Source of the DNA: Perkinsus olseni
Taxonomy: Eukaryota > Perkinsozoa > Perkinsida > Perkinsidae
Direction of reading: 5' to 3'
Assembly: GCA_013115135.1 (NCBI GenBank)
Contig: JABANP010000226.1
Location: 16,742-80,741, forward strand
Length of the DNA stretch: 64,000 nucleotides
In this document: piece after piece, positions 54,463 to 64,000 of the stretch
How the letters are laid out: every line of letters begins with the position of its first letter
Numbering within the stretch: position 1 is the first letter of the stretch
The notes under the pieces: model-generated
Database searches by the model: none
The model's input: the letters and a program-made list of their open reading frames with translations, nothing else
What the model was told of the DNA's origin: nothing
Made by a program: the position numbers and the translations under genes

Positions 54463-55315
54463 ATGCTCGCCGTCCGTATCTTCTCCATTCAAGTCCTCGT
54501 CGAAGGTATCCGTGTTCTCAGCGAGGTTGCCGACACATGCGTGGAGACTGTTCCGGACTTTGATTTCGACAAGCGTAGTACGAATCCGGTGAATTGTCTG
54601 ACACATGGAGAACAACCTCGAGGAGGGCCAGCTGACTACGGTCTCTTCGTCGAGCAAATAAGACTCTGTCCAACACCGGGATGCTCCTCCTCCCATACAA
54701 CACCTCACAATCGCCACCGCAAGATCCGGCCGCCCTTGAAGTCTTCGCCGTGTTCTCGAACAGGTCTCAGTTTCCCATTGATGTTGGGATTCGGGGAAAC
54801 GGTACAAGTTGTACCGGTTGAGTTTGAAGTTAGTTGTACCGTACAACTAACTTCAAACTCAACCTATCAATGACAGGGCTCGGCCTGCATGAAGGACGAA
54901 TTCCGGTCGATCTCAACTTCGTGGCTCCGCCGTGCTTGAAGATGGGAGGTCGAGCCGTACCCGGCGGTAAGGAGGTTCGCCTGCCGGTAGAGTTGCACAC
55001 TCAAACTACTATATCCTTTTTCGGGAGAGTAGACGCTGTCGGTTATGCGAATGCTACGACTGAGGTAGCCACGGATTCTCAGCACGCTGTCTTCCTAGGC
55101 GATGTCAAAGCCGAAAACAGCACGGATGGTCTCTCTTCTACGATAACACTGTCGATAAACTTCTACACAGCTGATATTTTATCAGCTGGGAATTCCTGGC
55201 TTTATCAGATATGGAAATGACTGCCTATGGTCATGCTGTCTATACTAACAGGGAGTTTCAATTGTTCAGTGCCGATCTCCCGGCCTCTAAAGACAGTGTC
55301 GTGGGTCTCATCTGA
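54463..55315 (+). pseudogene. Decayed paralogue of the 51.7-kb secreted glycoprotein
   Basis: Homologous along its length to 51743-52526: leader MLAVRIFSIQVLVEGIRV, ETVPDFDFDKRST, then SNTGMLLLPYNTSQ, IDVGIRGNG, TNFKLNLSM, APPCLKMGG and FQLFSADL near 55270. At least three lesions break it. One base is missing near 54648, before GCAAATAAGAC. A palindromic insertion lies at 54801-54840. A frame change occurs near 55200, before ATATGGAAATG. It therefore cannot give the full protein as written. Confidence 0.75.
54816..54864. repeat. Perfect 24-bp inverted repeat inside the glycoprotein pseudogene
   Basis: Arms 54816-54839 and 54841-54864 around one central base. The right arm is the normal coding sequence (TTNFKLN); the left is its inverse copy, inserted just before it, next to a smaller GGTACAAGTTGTACC palindrome. 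Confidence 0.93.
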
Positions 55316-56203
55316 TGTAGTCCGAACCGGGTCGCCCGGTGAGCTCGTCTCACTGGACTTTCGCTGGTTCTACTCGATTGAAGATATATCATCAACGTGT
55401 CTCTCGAACAAGCCCTTGTTGTAATGTGTCGTCTTACTTCCACTGGAAGAATTATGCCCAGTCGTTTGAGGTGTGTTTTATTCTGAATTCGTCTGCCATT
55501 GCTTCCTGCTCTTGTCTCCGCTCAATCATGACAAGTAGGATGCTCTGGAGAGGCGATCGTGACCGACTTGCTGTTCCTATGTGCGACCCAATCGTGACGA
55601 TCGAGATTAACCTTTGTTGTTCAGCACTTTATGTGCTTGCGTTTTCTGTTCGAGCCGAACTTTTCAAGTCAGAGCTATAGTGTTTCATTCAAGTCGAGCC
55701 AGAGAGGATTCCTTATTGATGACTCACGACCGAGTCGATATTTCGCCAGTGAAGCTCAGCCACGCTTTTAAAAAATAACTTTTTTTGCGACCATGTTGAC
55801 GCTGCGTTCAGTGACTTAGCTTCAGCCCAATGCAGACCAAGTGACGGATGGTCCACCGGCTATATAGGTATTTAACTCAGTACACTCATCGAGACCCCAT
55901 GACTGAGTACATGGCTGTTGATAAGTTGATAAAATAGTCAAGACTATTTGTATCAACTTTAGCAAAATACTCCCAGTCACAACTGCTGAACGCAAACTCA
56001 TCGCCCATCTTTTCAAAGAGCCCACTTGAAGTGCAGCATCTCTATCAAACAGTGAAATAACAAGTAAAACGAATATTATTTTTACACAAATAAGGAACAT
56101 ACTGAGCAGCAGTGCTCAGTAAAGGGGTCAATGTATGTAACATCATGAGAGTTTCAAATACTCATTATGCGACAAGTGCCGATTGGACGCTACTAAAGAT
56201 TAA
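55316..56203. other. Intergenic stretch
   Basis: No gene or repeat recognised. A minus-strand hydrophobic frame at 55822-56100 looks like chance. Confidence 0.4.
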
Positions 56204-57841
56204 CATTCGCTAGCTCTCTTGTAATAGGAGTCGGCGGTGATGATACTTTCACATTTCTGCGCCATATCGTCAGTAACAGGTTTCTGGCCGAGGCGCAACG
56301 CATCAGGCTTGGTCAAGTCGATAGCGTAGTCACCCTTGAGCTGGTAAGTGGGAGTGGTGAAGATATCCATACTGTAGATGTCCCATGGGAGTGAACTCAG
56401 AGCAGGACAGCTCGTGATCACCCAAAGCCCCACCAGCACGAAGCATCTCGCACACAAGGGCGCTGCAGACTCTGTTGGGTCCCTCGACGGGCTTGCCGTT
56501 ACGATGGGTATCATAGGTCCAATCGTCATGCTCCGGAATAGTGGGAAGAGCCGCTGAGCCACCCTCAAGCTTGGCATCGGCCACCTTGATGATTTCCGAC
56601 AGGGTGAGACCTTCGGTGCCCAGACGGTGATTGAGGGCTTGAGCGAACATCAGCTGGGCCATGTCGGGCTTAACGCGCTCCACCAGACCCACGGCCACTT
56701 CGACAAACTCCCATGTGAGGCAGGTCTGGTAGTTGTCCATGGGGAGGCAGGGGTAGTTGCTCTGGAGAGTATCAACAGAAGTGAAGACGAAGTTACTGTA
56801 TCCGTAATCATTGCCCTCGAACTCAGCGGTGAACTTCTTCCAGGCAGCATCGTTATCGAAGCTCTCCCGAAGCTCCTTCTTGAGAGGGACAAGAACACCG
56901 TTGTTATACCAACCAGCGTCATCCTTCAGATACTCCTCGAAGGTGAGTTTGCGAACACCGCCGGCCCAGCTCTCAATAGCATAGAGCTTCTGGGTCTCAG
57001 GCTCGCGCAAGAACATGAGGGTATGACTGGCGATGGAGCCGCCTGCCCACATGATAGCCGCGCTCTGGCCTTGCAAGTTGGTGACCATGACGACATCACC
57101 AGGATGAATGTCTTCTTCCGCAATGTCAGAGTGGCCAGGGTTCGAACGCTTATCGAACTGTAGATGGTTGAAGTGCTCGAGGAACTCATCGACGTCCCTG
57201 CCGAGGAGGAAGTCGGCAGTTTTGATGACGCCTTGGGCTGCGTTACTGAGCGAAGTGCTGAGGTCGAAGACGTGGACCTTCTCGTGATTGGCCGTCCATT
57301 TGTACGTCTCAGTACCCCGAATAATTTTGTACTGCATGTGAAAGTCGTCTACATTGCCGTAGAGAACATATTCAGCGCAAGTCCAGGAGATAGCGTTGCG
57401 ATAGTCAGCCTCGATGATGCAGGTGCCGTCAGACTGAAGGGTCGAACGCACCTTTATATCCTGGAAGCACCTTCCTTTGTAATGGTGCCATTGTCCGTCG
57501 GGCTTGAGGGTCGCGACGTGCTTAGGGATGAAGTTGAAGTACATGTCCTTGCCATCTATACTGTCACCGAGAGTGTCGATGATCTTGCTGGCGACGCCTA
57601 AGAGCTTGCTGCTGGCATAGGACTTGAACGAGCCGATGAACTCGTCGATCCAGTCGGTGACAGGAGACACCCCAGCTGCCATCAGGTTGATGGTCTCAGG
57701 GGCTGGGGGAGCGAAGGCGTCTTCCATGGTTTTCGAAGTGAAGAGAGCGGAGTTGGCAGGGTCCATGTTGTCGCGCAATAGACGGGCGGCAGTGGGAGCC
57801 GCGCCGAGGAAGGCGGCGAGCGTCCAAGTGGGGATTTTCAT
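56204..57841 (-). CDS. Secreted permuted NlpC/P60 (YiiX-like) papain-fold protein
   Basis: Starts at ATG 57841 with a signal peptide (MKIPTWTLAAFLGAAPTAA). Residues about 60-240 are an N-terminal region with no recognised domain. Then HPGDVVMVT and IASHTLMFL supply the likely catalytic His, AIESWAGGVRKLTFEEYL follows, and NRVCSALVCEMLRAGG carries the likely catalytic Cys near the C-terminus. His before Cys is the order of circularly permuted NlpC/P60 (YiiX/YaeF-like) hydrolases, which act on peptides or amides. The frame must shift by one nt at ACTCCCATGG near 56391 to continue into WDIYSMDIFTTPTYQLKG and end at TAA 56204, giving about 545 residues. The uncorrected frame ends soon after. Function is inferred. 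Confidence 0.7.
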
Positions 57842-60178
57842 TCGAGAAACAGAGAGGGGAGGAACGAGAAACGCTGAAATCGAGCACTCGCACGAGAGCG
57901 GCAGGATTGCTTGCCTCAGTCACGAGGATGACGAGGCAGTGCGAGGCTATCAGCGAAGAGCATAGCGCAAGCAACATTTTCGCACGCCTACAACGTTGAT
58001 GACAGCGACTTGTAGGTGTGGGATGGTTGTAACATCGCCATTCATCTTCACACGCACCGTGTTAGTTGCGATTTGCTCTTCGCTCTTCGGGAGCATGTCA
58101 TCCAGTCCTTGAAAGTGGATCATTGAAAGTGCCGCTCCGTTGTGTACTTGCGTGCTAATGAGGCTGGCTGAGAATATTCCCGCAGTTTCATTCTGTTGGA
58201 GCTCTCAACAGTTTCACGAGCGACTCCCAACACCCAAAAACCATAATACACACAGTGTTCACCTAGACACATTAGCCACCATGGTTGAAAGACAGACTGC
58301 AGTCCTGAGGAATACATGGAAGAGCTGTCCTAGAGATGTACACGCGTGCGGAATTTGCTGAGGGCCTCAGCCTAAGGCGCCTCGATGAGCAGACAGACTG
58401 TTTTGAGAAGCCCGCAGGGCACGACGAGTCCCCCATTTGCAGGTATGTTTGGTGATCTCAACTGCGCCCCCAGGCTGACAGTCAAGCCCAGTGTGAGGCA
58501 AAATCAGGAGCTATCTGAGTCCATGTTCGCAGACAGACGGTGCTTCGTGGTGTTCCACCTCCAGCGAGTGGGCCAGCTGGGCTCAGCGGCCGCTCAGTGA
58601 AACATCAGCTGGCCCTCAGCCTGGATGGGACAATGGGGGATAGTTCCTAGTTGAAGTCCATTCTTCTCGGGTGCAGATGAACTCGCGCATACACCACATT
58701 TGTGGCACATGATGCGCCGCACATCCCTCCCAGCTTGTGAGAATCGGTCTAGCCCAAGAAGGCCTCGGGCCACCTCTATGATACAGGCTCTATCACAAAA
58801 TTCGGAGCTCTCATAACACTGGCTTCGCCCTCAGCAAAATGCGAAGACTCGCAACATATAGAATGTTCTATCCTATGATAGACAACACGATACGGAATGT
58901 GTCGGTCTGGCACAGTTCCGTATCGGATTCTACCGTTGACCCTATCAGAGGCTGTGAAATTTCCACAGCGAGAATGACATCCGATACTCGAAGTATCGTG
59001 CGATTGAATTTCAAATCTAAATATTGGACATCAAGTCTTTCATAGTCTCCCAAATTATGCTGTCGTCCGCCCCTCAGCCAGCGATTCGGTCTGAACGTGA
59101 ACGACAAACTCAACGTGAACTCACTTGACAAGTAAGCTTAGCTACAAGTGACACTTGTCGCTTCCATAATCCGCTTTCATTATCGCTTCGCGTATGCTTT
59201 CGCACGAGACCCTCGTGACGAGGGAAACATTCGGAGTTCCTGCTGCGACTATCCTCAGTGAGAAGTTATCACTCACCGACACTGCTATGATTCTATGAGA
59301 GAGGAACAGGATAAGAGGCTGTATCGAGCGATCGGCTCAGCTACTGCTAGGGTCTCGAGAACACAGCCTCCGATGGAAGGCAGCCGCTTGAAATCTTCCT
59401 TGGTCTCCGGCTCGCGTCCGAGGAGGAGTAAGTTTCACTCGAGTCGGGTGAAACACGCAAGGGTATGAGTTTTGGATCACAATCGCCATGATCACCACTG
59501 ATTCAGAATCAGAATTAGTGGCTGAGTGTGATTCTGAATCAGGAATTATGATCCGAATCTAGGACCTGAATCGAAGATTGAGAAAAATCAGGAACCAAGC
59601 TTACGAATGCTGCATCTAAATCCGTACCCACGAATCATGAACCTTTCTCATGAGTACGGAATCCGAGTCAACACTTGTAGATCACGATGCGAGTTGAATC
59701 AACGTCGAGAGTGAGAGTGATTTGAATCAATGCCTGTGAATCTCGAGTCCGCAAACGGACCCAGGACTCAGAAAGACTCAGCCGTCGAGACAACATCTAG
59801 ATCCTGGCTCGTAACCACGTTGTAATAGTTCACATTGTGCGCGGCAGTATTGTTGCAGCAATATACAGTATTCATGATCTACTTGAAACCATGAGCCCCA
59901 TTGAAGCAACTTGTCCCGGTCAATGAAACACTTACCATAGGTCATGTGAGACAAAGCTGATGTGAGACAGCGGCGCTCCGGCAGCGCATGATATAAAAAG
60001 AAATTCTCCCTCACTTGCAAAAGTCTGATAAATGAGTAGCAATGCTCGACTCAGGACGATAGTATCGTCGCGATACACTTGAAATGGCTGAAACTGTTTC
60101 CAAGTAACATGAGGATAGCTACGAACTACACTCTGCAAGGTGCGTGTCCGCACTCCATTCGGCTGCCAAATTGGGGCA
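57842..60178. other. Long intergenic stretch
   Basis: No convincing gene. Contains the GAATC-rich block at 59475-59745 and small inverted repeats, such as CGATACGGAA with its complement near 58888-58926. Confidence 0.4.
59475..59745. repeat. GAATC/GATTC-rich block
   Basis: About ten GAATC or GATTC pentamers within 270 bp, spaced irregularly, some as palindromic pairs (TGATTCAGAATCAG, GATTCTGAATCAGG). Non-coding. Confidence 0.6.
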
Positions 60179-61689
60179 TTAGGGATTCGGCCAAGCGTAG
60201 AACATATAGACAACCCTTAGCATGACCTGCATCTTGAAAATTGCGAGTTTGTATTCTTGTATGCTGCTCCATCTTTTGCTTGCAGGGAAGACTTGAAGCA
60301 ATATATCGAGGGCATAGTAGGTAGTTAGATACATGGAAGCGAGCAGAGCGTAGCCTACCTGAGAAACCATCATAACTAACCAATGTGAACTAACCACCAG
60401 ATGAACTCCGCACACGCCCAAGGGAACTGCTCTGATATTGTCTGGGAACCTTCTGGAGCTCTCAAGTCATGGGATGATCATCCGGCGGTGGTGAGCACGA
60501 GTAATTCACGTTACTGCCTCAGATGCCAGAGATCAGCGTGTGCGATCTCCTTGGTAAGGAGATCGCGCACGCTGATCGACTAAGTAAGATCGAGTAAGGC
60601 GTTCTTACTTCAGTACTCAGTGACGTGATTACTAATCACGCTTGTACATGAGCATTAAGTGCCGGAGACTTTTCGACGGGGAGCGAATGCGCTGCATCAC
60701 GAATCTAGATCGCCTCGGAAGCATCAGTCACCGCGGCAGCGAGCCAGAGTAGAGTGTGTCGATATCTTCAAGGTCACGGAGTTATTATCTTACCAGCATT
60801 CCACATAGAGACGTGGCCAACAAAAGCTGTTGAGCTCGGAGTTTGCCGACCTTCACTGCTGTTGTGTTCTTGCCGACTTTAGCATCATCATCCATATCGA
60901 TGACCTCACCAAATAGTTGATCCTGCGCCACCGCAAGCCAGTGAAACATCCATCCACCTGAAGGGATCACGCAAGTAAAAAAAGGACAAGGTTGGGTGGA
61001 ACGCCTTTCACTAAAGAGTAGCCGAGGAACGTGATCCAAACTTCTCGCATTCAAAACATTAAACGTGGTGAACCACACAGACCAGGAGAGCTTTCTGGTG
61101 CTTTCGATTTTTTAAGAATACGCCTGAAGACTCCAAGCAGATGAACGAGGAACCGTAGGAGGATATTACCCATTGACGGCGAAGAGATGTTGTTCACTTC
61201 ACATGAAAACATTGTAATGCAGGAGAACATGAAGACCACACAAGGTATCTCCCAGGGACCCTTGCGAGAGAGAGCCGCGGGAGGCACGTTGTAAAGAATA
61301 TTGGAGAGGAAAAAGCCGAGAACCCAGATAGCTGACCACACGCGTCCAGTTGCCGCTATGATAATAATCACTGGACATAGGACACTGAAGGCCATCAAGG
61401 GGGGCAGCTGGCCTAGCTCGGATTTGCTCGCCCTGGCGCCAAAGCTATAGTTACCCTTACGGACGTGTAGTTGATCCACATCAAAGTCTACCATATCATT
61501 CATACCGAACATCAGTAAATTGAAGGGTAGCGTAGACGAAAGAAGACCAACGTAGAACGGGAATGTCTTAAAAACATACCAATGACCCCCTGTGGGCCAA
61601 AGGAAAAACCAAACCGTGAGGAACCACAAACCTGGACGAGATATCATCAATATAGTCCTCCAGTCCAGAAATCTAGCAGAAGCGGTCAT
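60179..61689 (-). CDS. UbiA-family polyprenyltransferase
   Basis: Three exons: about 61689-61130, 60957-60794 and 60358-60179 (TAG). The last two join in phase 0. The first donor is uncertain, with candidate GT sites at two places about 30 nt apart. Membrane helices dominate. The first Asp-rich motif is NDMVDFDVDQ followed by HVRKGNYSFGARASKSEL; the second is GEVIDMDDDAKVGKNTTAV. Both are hallmarks of UbiA intramembrane prenyltransferases, which attach isoprenoid chains to aromatic or other acceptors, as in quinone, heme O or chlorophyll synthesis. The C-terminus ends MFYAWPNP. Which pathway cannot be told; no CoQ- or heme-specific signature was recognised. Confidence 0.8.
60531..60577. repeat. 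Near-perfect 22-bp inverted repeat, 3-nt loop
   Basis: Arms 60531-60552 and 60556-60577 pair at 21 of 22 positions around GGT. It lies in an intron of the UbiA-family gene. Confidence 0.93.
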
Positions 61690-62877
61690 GGCGAGATCGA
61701 GGAATAAAAGGCAGCAACTTAGTACAGGGGTGTCCCTACTATAGGCTTGCTGAGTTCAAAACCCAAGGTCGCCATCGAACCAGAATTGATGTAGGACGCA
61801 GTCCTGAGATTGTTCATTAACTAAGCTGCTCACGTAGGCAGTAAGCAGGCGCAAAGAGCTCGTGTCGTGAATCGATCAGTCAGGGAGGTTAAAAACGTCC
61901 ACAGGAGACCCGGCACTACAGTGCCTGGCACCGACCGGGTCGGTACGACCCTACTTCGAACGCCTAGGTGACGCACGCTGCCTCTTACGTGACGCGTAGT
62001 ACGCGTCGCGTACGACGTACGCGCACACGTACGGTTGTCTCCTGCAGCGGACTACTCAAGGTAGTCACATGTATCACTCTTGCGTTCATGTATCTTGTGC
62101 ATCACGAATTGCCGGTGCCCCAGTGGGATGATGAGAAAACGGCTTGCGATACACTGTGATAGCGTATGGTCGCTCGCCCAGTCATTTTTTCGGAGGTTGA
62201 GGCGATACCGGGCAGAGGAAACACGAAAAGCGCGTATAGAGTACTAGCTACACTTCGGTCATACACAGTCCTTATACTCCACGCGTTTTACGCCTAATGT
62301 GCGTTGAGGGAGCCATTACGCGTAGTGCAATGCTCAATGCACATTACCCTAGCATTTTCACACAACGGGAGCGCACTTCCCTCGAATCGACATGGTGACG
62401 GTAGACATTGATGTCACCACGTGTGGAACTGATGATCAGTATCACAAGAATCGCGTTTCTTCCGGTACCTTGTGACATCAGTATCACAAAGATCAAGTCT
62501 TTACCGGGCCGTATTCAGGCTCGGATCGCTCAGCTGCCAGTTCATACTTGTTACCAATGGTACTGTTAATACCAACGAGTTATTAGTACGCCGTTTCTGC
62601 ACCATTTCCAGGTGTAGAGCGTGCGCTCGTTATCGCTCTCCGGACGAGATGGCGATGATAACCCTGCATTCGTCTCATGTGCTCAGTCATCTCCTGGTCC
62701 AGGAGTCTCCTGGCAGGAGACTGTCCTATTTCGCCAAGCGAGCTCACGATGTGAGCCTCACATATCAAATCGGACGCGCTTAAGTGGCCGTCTGTTGTCG
62801 TGTCGCACGCGCGCAGGCCGTTGTTTGTGAGATTGTCTTCTGCTAGGGCCTAGCAGCTAGGCTTAAGTGATTTACCA
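61690..62877. other. Intergenic stretch
   Basis: No gene seen. Includes a CG-rich run of ACGCGT/GTACGC words at 61985-62030 and a direct repeat of CAGTATCACAA at about 62437 and 62479. Confidence 0.4.
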
Positions 62878-62946
62878 TTGATCTGTTCATACGTTATTGA
62901 GATTAACCTCTCCTATATCTGGGTATTGTGTCCCCTGGATTACATG

Positions 62947-63998
62947 GTGGAGAACTCCTTGGCTGATCCTGCGGAGAACCTTCGTCCTGCTGTTGTTGAA
63001 GTTTGCGCTCTACTTGGTGTTAAGGACAGTACTTTGCTTCGGTTCCTCCCTGATGCGGAGATTGAGTGAAGGTCCGGGCTTTGCCTGGAGCAAGTTCAAG
63101 CAAGCGTAGCAAGCATCGTTTGTGCGCGAGCTATTCGCGCGCCCCCGTAATCGACCAAAGTGGTAGCAACGATATGTTGCGTTCGTGGTTGTAAGGAGCG
63201 GAACCCGGCGTGAGAAGGTCTTCCGGGCCGGTTCCGAGGAAATTTTTCTTTTACCCTTGGTTAGTTATCTGGGAGACATTGCCTGTGTGCTTGCGTGCCA
63301 GGCAATGTGACTGCGGTGTTGTATTGGCCGCTGGCCCGAAGTGTGTTGGACATCCTGGCGATGTCTGCTGGTCTTCGGGTCTCGGGCTAATTTACACCAC
63401 AGTCTCACCCAACACTCCCAGTTGACTGATGCGATGCGGCGGAGCGCGTCTTGACAAGTATTGTCCCAAGTTCGTTGATGATGGAGCGGTGAGTGTGGAA
63501 GAAACCCTATCGTTCCGATCTTATGTTGCGTCATTGCGCTCTGCCCCTGCTCAGGCTGCGACGACTTCCAGTGATTTTGGTGCTGTATCCTTTGCTTCTG
63601 GTAATGATCATACCGCTGATGAGGTTCCTACTATGTCTCGGATGCTGCAGATTGTCAAGTCTATCAAGCTGTCAAATGAGAGGTGTTACGAAGGCTACCA
63701 AGATGACCGTAGTGTGGCTTGGTTCATTTGAAATGAATCATTTCAGAGCTCGAGTAATGAGGCTCGCTTATATCAGCTTGATAGTAAGGGATGCTGGCTG
63801 CTGTTACAAAGTTCATGTCCCGCTTCGGTGCCTCACCGACGGTGCGCACAGGTCTGTTGCAGTATGGTCAACAAGAATGTGCTCCTGGTAAATGGTTGGT
63901 TGACTTTTCAGGGATGCCTGGAAAGGGTGTTGACTACCTTCGGTCTACTCACAGCGCTAGTGATGATCCTTCTTTCCTTGAGGATAGGATATCGTGAG
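62947..63998 (+). CDS. Coding-like region at the window edge, gene structure unknown
   Basis: Three plus-strand open pieces have ordinary amino-acid composition: VENSLADPAENLRPAVVEVC (ends 63069), VDDGAVSVEETLSFRSYVAS with DEVPTMSRMLQIVKSIKLS (63429-63731), and FMSRFGASPTVRTGLLQYGQ (63791-63997). Their junctions were not resolved and no domain was recognised. They may be the 5' exons of a gene, or the start of a mobile element, continuing beyond the window. Confidence 0.3.
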
Positions 63999-64000
63999 CG

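Noticed and set aside
6094..56391. General programmed frameshifting at CCC codons
   Set aside because: In-frame CCC is read as Pro without shift in the same genes, e.g. NIPMALS and VIPSLSG in the CRT-like gene, so CCC alone cannot be the signal.
56627..57163. 178-residue plus-strand ORF
   Set aside because: It mirrors the coding frame of the minus-strand NlpC/P60-like gene; no independent support.

Overview
The window reads as nuclear DNA of a unicellular alveolate, most likely a perkinsozoan such as Perkinsus. This is inferred from gene content and was not searched. Genes are broken by many short GT-AG introns, often about 50 nt. They include lineage-typical proteins: an ion-channel/adenylyl-cyclase fusion, a chloroquine-resistance-transporter-like (CRT-like) protein and a SPINDLY-type GT41 enzyme. 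No bacterial operons, rRNA genes or CRISPR arrays were seen.

Layout. 1-1.0 kb: 3' end of a band-7 (HIR-like) gene. 1.4-5.1 kb: GCN5 histone acetyltransferase with HAT and bromodomain. 5.2-7.2 kb: CRT-like transporter. 7.44-12.98 kb: tandem array of ~360-bp units, each with a minus-strand tRNA-Cys(GCA) and usually a tRNA-Arg(CCT). 13.3-20.0 kb, minus strand: channel-adenylyl cyclase. 20.6-21.9 kb: two related small secreted proteins. 22.4-28.3 kb, plus strand: OTU protease, two small membrane proteins of mitochondrial look, a Sec14/CRAL-TRIO protein with a tRNA-Pro in an intron, and a weak gene model. 28.85-36.9 kb: three tandem, intron-containing genes for homologues of bacterial prolipoprotein diacylglyceryl transferase (Lgt). 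37.7-40.4 kb: SPINDLY-like GT41. 40.5-50.8 kb: RFC1, with a 2.48-kb DNA transposon (173-bp perfect terminal inverted repeats) in its BRCT region and a 26-bp minisatellite in an intron. 51.7-55.3 kb: a secreted glycoprotein gene and its decayed paralogue. 56.2-57.8 kb, minus: a secreted permuted NlpC/P60-like protein. 60.2-61.7 kb, minus: a UbiA-family prenyltransferase. 61.7-64 kb: mostly unexplained, with weak coding signals at the end.

The most striking find is the Lgt-like array. By hand splicing, all three copies give uninterrupted proteins of 270, 269 and 254 residues with the same seven intron positions, and copies 1 and 2 look like a gene-conversion mosaic. Lgt is known as a bacterial membrane enzyme, so intact, intron-rich, triplicated eukaryotic homologues deserve attention. 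Several otherwise conserved genes (CRT-like, SPINDLY-like, NlpC/P60-like, secreted glycoprotein) each need one or two 1-nt frame changes. Assembly indels are the plain explanation, but most of these sites fall in CCC runs.
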